Source of the DNA: Gracilibacillus timonensis
GTDB lineage: Bacteria > Bacillota > Bacilli > Bacillales > Amphibacillaceae
Reading direction: 5' to 3'
Assembly (NCBI RefSeq): GCF_900086715.1
Contig: NZ_FLKH01000012.1
Span: 1,364,001-1,428,000 of the forward strand
Length of the DNA: 64,000 nucleotides
Part shown: in pieces, positions 60,202 to 64,000 of the stretch
Layout of the letters: each line of letters opens with the position of its first letter
Position numbering within the stretch: position 1 is the stretch's first letter
Notes under the pieces: model-generated
Seen by the model: the letters and a program-made list of their open reading frames with translations, nothing else
What the model was told of the DNA's origin: nothing
Databases searched by the model: none
Position numbers and translations under genes: made by a program

Positions 60202-60229
60202 AAAAAAGCCCCCCATTGTTTGGAGGCTT
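60202..60229 (-). terminator. Terminator of the dnaK-rsmE cluster
   Basis: Minus strand AAGCCTCC/GGGGGCTT with T6, 49 bases after the rsmE stop. Confidence 0.75.
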
Positions 60230-60277
60230 CTTCTCTGCTATCATTATTTTTGCATATTGAAATGATCAATGGTGTAA

Positions 60278-61036
60278 CTATTGCCCTTGCATCTCTTCAA
60301 ATTTATAAGATATACATGATAGCGCATATAACGACGCTGTTTCCGTACGCAAGATTCTTGGACCTAAGCGGACAGCAGAAAAACCAGACTGCTTTAATGC
60401 TTCTGCTTCTGCTTGACTGAAACCACCTTCTGGACCAATGCAAAGCAAAACGTTTTCCGCTTGTTTCAGCTTGGAGAGGTAATAATCAAATGTTTGTGAG
60501 TTAGAGGTACGCGTCTCTTCCTCATAAGCAAAAAGGCAGCAATCATACATGGAACGTCGATCAATTAATTGCTGAACAGATATCACCTCATCAACCGAGG
60601 GAATCACATTGCGGTGGGATTGCTCACTGGCTTCCTTCACAATTTTCCGCCATCTGTCTAGCTTTTTTACTACTTTTTTTTGATCCCATTTAGCTACGGA
60701 ACGATCCGCTTGAAAAGGAATAAAGGAGGATGCACCTAGTTCGGTACCTTTTTGTAGAATGGTCTCCCACTTATCTCCCTTTGGTATTCCTTGAGCGATC
60801 GTCACAGATACGGGCAGTTCAACTGTCTCATTTAACCATTCTTTTACCCGCGCCTCAATAGTTTCATCTGTAATGGACATCACTTCACAAACGGCCGCTT
60901 GTCCATTGTTTTGGCTGGCAATAAATGATTCGCCTGGCTTCATACGCATCACATGCACGATATGATGAAAGTCTTCCCCATCAACGATAAGCGTTTGCTC
61001 TTGCCAATTATTCGCCTCAATAAAATAACGCTGCAA
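60278..61036 (-). CDS. rsmE: 16S rRNA (uracil-1498 N3)-methyltransferase RsmE
   Basis: 252 residues, SPOUT fold. SAM-binding knot: LLCIGPEGGFSQAEAEAL and the C-terminal LGPRILRTETASLYAL. N-terminal PUA-like domain. Start TTG at 61036, one base after the prmA stop. In B. subtilis the next gene is mtaB; here a terminator and accessory DNA follow. Confidence 0.95.
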   Translation of the reverse strand: MQRYFIEANNWQEQTLIVDGEDFHHIVHVMRMKPGESFIASQNNGQAAVCEVMSITDETIEARVKEWLNETVELPVSVTIAQGIPKGDKWETILQKGTELGASSFIPFQADRSVAKWDQKKVVKKLDRWRKIVKEASEQSHRNVIPSVDEVISVQQLIDRRSMYDCCLFAYEEETRTSNSQTFDYYLSKLKQAENVLLCIGPEGGFSQAEAEALKQSGFSAVRLGPRILRTETASLYALSCISYKFEEMQGQ

Positions 61037-61037
61037 C

Positions 61038-61991
61038 CTATACCCTACTTTCTTCAGGCTTTTGAGCGATTATGGAAATCCAATCTTCCATCTGGTTTAC
61101 TTCTAAAATGATAAACCCTGCGTTTTCTAAGCCTTCTTTAACCGCCTGTTTTTTCTTCTGGATAATACCGGAAGTAATAAATAATCCGCCTGGTTTAAGC
61201 GTATTTATCGCATTTGTTTCAAAACGTAAGATGATCTCTGCCAGAATATTAGCGACAATCACATCTGCCTTTACCTGAACATGCTCTAATAAGTTATTCT
61301 GCTTAACCGTTACATTGTCCTGAACCTTGTTAACCTTTACGTTCAACCTTGTACTTTGAACAGCAACATCGTCCAAATCATAGGCATAAACATGGTTAGC
61401 ACCTAACTGTACCGCAGCAATACTCAACACCCCTGAACCACAGCCTACATCGATGACGGTATCATCCTTTTCAACAAAACGCTCTAATGCCTGAACACTT
61501 AAAACCGTGGTCGGATGCGTCCCCGTACCAAAGGCCATACCAGGATCGAGTTCGATAATAAGCTCATCTGATGAAACAGGCTGATAATCTTCCCACGTTG
61601 GGGTGATGGTAAATCGCTCGGATATCTTGGCGGGTTTGTAGTATTTCTTCCACGCTGTTGCCCAATCCTCTTCATTAACTTCACTCATCGTGATTTTGTT
61701 TAGACCGATATCAATATCATAAAGCAGCAAATTGTTAATGGCTTGTTTAATCTCTGAAACGGTTTCCCCCAAAAAGCTGTTCACTGGTAAATACGCTTTT
61801 AGACGAACCCCTTCTTCTGGATAATCATCTGGGTTAAGATCATATATTTCACCATATTGACCTTCCCAGTCTCTCTCCAAATCTTGACGATCCTCAATCA
61901 CCAATCCGCTAGCTCCTGCCTCATGAATAATATTAGATATCGGCTCAATCGCTTCATTTGTCGTATAGATACACAGCTCTGTCCACTTCAA
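61038..61991 (-). CDS. prmA: Ribosomal protein L11 methyltransferase
   Basis: 317 residues from a TTG at 61991, giving [18 protein letters not shown], the family start; a TTG three codons earlier is less likely. SAM motif [15 protein letters not shown] and NPP-like [10 protein letters not shown]. It trimethylates L11 lysines. Confidence 0.94.
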   Translation of the reverse strand: MKWTELCIYTTNEAIEPISNIIHEAGASGLVIEDRQDLERDWEGQYGEIYDLNPDDYPEEGVRLKAYLPVNSFLGETVSEIKQAINNLLLYDIDIGLNKITMSEVNEEDWATAWKKYYKPAKISERFTITPTWEDYQPVSSDELIIELDPGMAFGTGTHPTTVLSVQALERFVEKDDTVIDVGCGSGVLSIAAVQLGANHVYAYDLDDVAVQSTRLNVKVNKVQDNVTVKQNNLLEHVQVKADVIVANILAEIILRFETNAINTLKPGGLFITSGIIQKKKQAVKEGLENAGFIILEVNQMEDWISIIAQKPEESRV

Positions 61992-62089
61992 GCAGATCAA
62001 CTCACTTTACTTTTTATTTGCTACAGAACCGTCCAAAAGGTACAGCATAAAAGTCATGCTGCCCTTCTGATCGGATGAAGCTGGATCCT

Positions 62090-63211
62090 TTATTCTCCTT
62101 TAAATGCGCGTTTTACTCGCTGAAAAAAGCTATCTTCATGTTCATCAGTTGGCTGATTCCCACTAATTTCATTGAATTCTCGTAATAATTCTTTTTGCCG
62201 GTCACTTAAACTAGACGGAGTAATTACTCGTATTTGAACATGCTGATCACCATGACCATATCCTCGTACATTCGGAACCCCTTTTCCTTTTAATCGGAAC
62301 GTTTTCCCTGTTTGTGTACCAGCTGGTATTTTTAATTTTACCTTGCCATGGACAGTCGGTACCTCAATCTCATCTCCAAGAGCTGCCTGTGCAAATGTAA
62401 TCGGCATTTCACAGTAGATATTATCTCCCTCTCTTTGATAAAATTCATGTGGTTTCACTTGAATAACAACATATAAGTCACCTGCTGGACCACCGTTAAT
62501 ACCAGGTTCTCCTTGACCACCCACTCTGATTTGCTGACCATCATCAATACCTGCTGGGATGCTAATGTGGATTTTTTTGGATTTCTTCACTTTACCAGAA
62601 CCATGGCATGTCGTACATTTGTCTTTAATGATTTTACCGGTACCTTGACAATAGTGGCATACACGACGGTTAACTACCCTGCCAAACGGCGTGTTCTGCT
62701 CTACATTTAACTGACCACTTCCATTACAATGACTACAGGTTTCTGGATGTGTACCAGGTTTGGCACCTGTTCCTTGACAGGTTTCACATTCTTCTTCTTT
62801 CGGAATATGAATATCGGTTTCTTTACCAAAAATAACGTCTTCAAACTCTAAGGTCATCGCATATTGTAAATCGTTACCCTGTTGTGGTGCGTTGGGATCG
62901 CGACGACGACCTCCACCGAAGAACATATCAAAAATATCTCCGAAGCCACCAAAATCTTCTCCACCGCCAAATCCGCCTTGGCTTTGTGGACCGGCATGAC
63001 CGAACTGATCATATTGTGCCCGACTCTGATCATCACTTAATGCTTCATAAGCCTCTTTAGCCTCTTTAAACTTAGCGTCAGCACCTTCTTCCTTGTTCAC
63101 ATCTGGGTGATACTTCCTGGCAAGTTTTCGATAAGCCTTTTTTATTTCATCTTTTGAGGCATCTTTTGATACCCCTAATACCTCGTAGTAATCTCGTTTA
63201 CTCACTGACAA
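62090..63211 (-). CDS. dnaJ: Chaperone DnaJ (Hsp40)
   Basis: 373 residues. J domain with KYHPDVNK (HPD), Gly/Phe linker ([11 protein letters not shown]), four CxxCxGxG zinc repeats ([32 protein letters not shown]) and C-terminal peptide-binding domain. Start: TTG 63211 has GGGAG six bases upstream; GTG 63205 would give the more common N-terminus MSKRDYYEV. It stimulates DnaK ATPase. Confidence 0.95.
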   Translation of the reverse strand: MSVSKRDYYEVLGVSKDASKDEIKKAYRKLARKYHPDVNKEEGADAKFKEAKEAYEALSDDQSRAQYDQFGHAGPQSQGGFGGGEDFGGFGDIFDMFFGGGRRRDPNAPQQGNDLQYAMTLEFEDVIFGKETDIHIPKEEECETCQGTGAKPGTHPETCSHCNGSGQLNVEQNTPFGRVVNRRVCHYCQGTGKIIKDKCTTCHGSGKVKKSKKIHISIPAGIDDGQQIRVGGQGEPGINGGPAGDLYVVIQVKPHEFYQREGDNIYCEMPITFAQAALGDEIEVPTVHGKVKLKIPAGTQTGKTFRLKGKGVPNVRGYGHGDQHVQIRVITPSSLSDRQKELLREFNEISGNQPTDEHEDSFFQRVKRAFKGE

Positions 63212-63301
63212 ATCACACTCCCGCTCATTGGTTGCATAAATCTTATCATAACATTGAATAATCATGATAAGCAACACTATTTGCTTTATTATCGCTAATA
63301 T

Positions 63302-63340
63302 GGAAAAAGTCAAAGCCATTTACTGACTTTGACTTTTTCC
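63302..63340. terminator. Strong hairpin between dnaK and dnaJ
   Basis: Perfect 14-bp arms GGAAAAAGTCAAAG/CTTTGACTTTTTCC with an 11-base loop. The T run is inside the stem, so it may act as a partial terminator or a processing/stability element, lowering dnaJ relative to dnaK. Confidence 0.6.
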
Positions 63341-63359
63341 TTTCTGTCTCAAATGGTGC

Positions 63360-64000
63360 TTACTTTTTATCCTCGTCATCAACTTCTTCATAGTCAGCGT
63401 CTACTACATCATCATTTGCCTGCTGATCTTGTCCTTCACCAGCACCACCTGCTTGTTGCTGCTGTTGCGCTGCTTGCTCATACAATTTTGTTGTTAAGGT
63501 TTGTACTTCTTGTTCTAAGGCTTCTTTCTTGGCTTTAATATCCTCTGTATCTTCACCTTCTAACGCCTGTTTTAATTCATCCTTGGCTGCTTCAGCTTTT
63601 TGTTTTTCATCATCGGAAACGTTGTCGCCCAAGTCTTTTAACGTCTTATCTGTTTGGAAAACCAATTGATCCGCTTCGTTACGAAGATCGATTTCCTCGC
63701 GGCGTTGCTTATCTGCCTCGGCATTCTCTTCGGCGTCTTTTACCATTTGTTCTACTTCTTCATCAGAAAGACCAGAAGAAGATTTAATCGTAATAGACTG
63801 TTCTTTGTTGGTACCTAAATCTTTGGCACGGACACTTACAATACCATTGGCATCAATATCAAAGGAAACTTCAATTTGTGGTACCCCTCTTGGTGCTGAT
63901 GGGATATCTGCTAATTGAAAACGTCCTAATGTCTTGTTGTCAGCTGCCATTTCACGTTCCCCTTGCAACACGTGAATGTCTACTGCCGTTTGATTATCCG
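63360..64000 (-). CDS. dnaK: Chaperone DnaK (Hsp70), C-terminal part (cut by window edge)
   Basis: 213 codons to the window end; the frame is open at 64000 ([17 protein letters not shown]). Substrate-binding domain [18 protein letters not shown], helical lid, a Gln/Gly-rich linker and the acidic end [12 protein letters not shown]. The ATPase domain lies outside. First visible gene of the heat-shock cluster; hrcA and grpE would lie further right. Confidence 0.97.
   Translation of the reverse strand, partial: DNQTAVDIHVLQGEREMAADNKTLGRFQLADIPSAPRGVPQIEVSFDIDANGIVSVRAKDLGTNKEQSITIKSSSGLSDEEVEQMVKDAEENAEADKQRREEIDLRNEADQLVFQTDKTLKDLGDNVSDDEKQKAEAAKDELKQALEGEDTEDIKAKKEALEQEVQTLTTKLYEQAAQQQQQAGGAGEGQDQQANDDVVDADYEEVDDEDKK

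Overview
The window is a 64-kb piece of a low-GC Firmicute chromosome. Gene order and protein sequences fit a Bacillaceae species. A BCCT-type osmolyte transporter and the general look of the proteins suggest a halotolerant relative of Gracilibacillus, Virgibacillus or Oceanobacillus; that placement is inference. Nearly all housekeeping genes lie on the minus strand. Many starts are TTG or GTG with clear ribosome binding sites, and several ORF starts are placed downstream of the longest possible ORF for that reason.

Layout from left to right. (1) 1-9523, minus strand: the conserved cluster yicC-remA-gmk-rpoZ-coaBC-priA-fmt-rsmB-prpC-prkC, but without def between priA and fmt and without rlmN between rsmB and prpC. 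rqcH is divergent at 9654. (2) 11.4-18.7 kb, accessory: a gene remnant, tRNA-Val(GAC) with a 30-bp duplicate of its 3' end 595 bp away (an integration scar), a heterodimeric ABC exporter, a Bcr/CflA-type MFS pump, a WGR-like protein and pieces of a dispersed intergenic repeat. (3) 18.9-30.7 kb: the complete pyrimidine operon pyrR-pyrB-pyrC-carA-carB-pyrK-pyrD-pyrF-pyrE with two PyrR-type attenuators and no pyrP, preceded by lspA and an rluD-type gene. (4) 30.9-38.9 kb: a CRISPR array with type I-C-like repeats (10 full repeats plus a degenerate last one) converging on a type III-B operon (cmr1, cmr2/cas10, cmr3, cmr4, cmr5, cmr6) headed by a DUF6602-like protein with a PD-(D/E)XK nuclease pattern. 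No cas6, cas5c, cas1, cas2 or CARF gene is in the window. (5) 39.4-44.9 kb: yqfB-like, floA and nfeD behind a sigma-W-like promoter, then yqeY, rpsU and mtaB. (6) 45-60.2 kb, accessory: two broken membrane-protein genes, a 41-residue membrane peptide, a second MFS pump, a lipoprotein, a fabH paralogue, divergent ligD/ku (NHEJ), small and transport genes, and a BCCT transporter. (7) 60.3-64 kb: rsmE, prmA, dnaJ and the 3' part of dnaK.

Two blocks that are far apart in Bacillus subtilis (dnaK...yqfB and lspA-pyr-ylo-prkC) are joined here, and the CRISPR-Cmr locus sits at the join. In B. subtilis rsmE is followed directly by mtaB; here about 15 kb of accessory DNA separates them. The most unusual biology is the Cmr operon with a short Cas10 (no HD domain, GGED motif, degraded zinc knuckle) and the nuclease-like first gene. 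Next are a dispersed, partly hairpin-forming intergenic repeat and several decaying genes.
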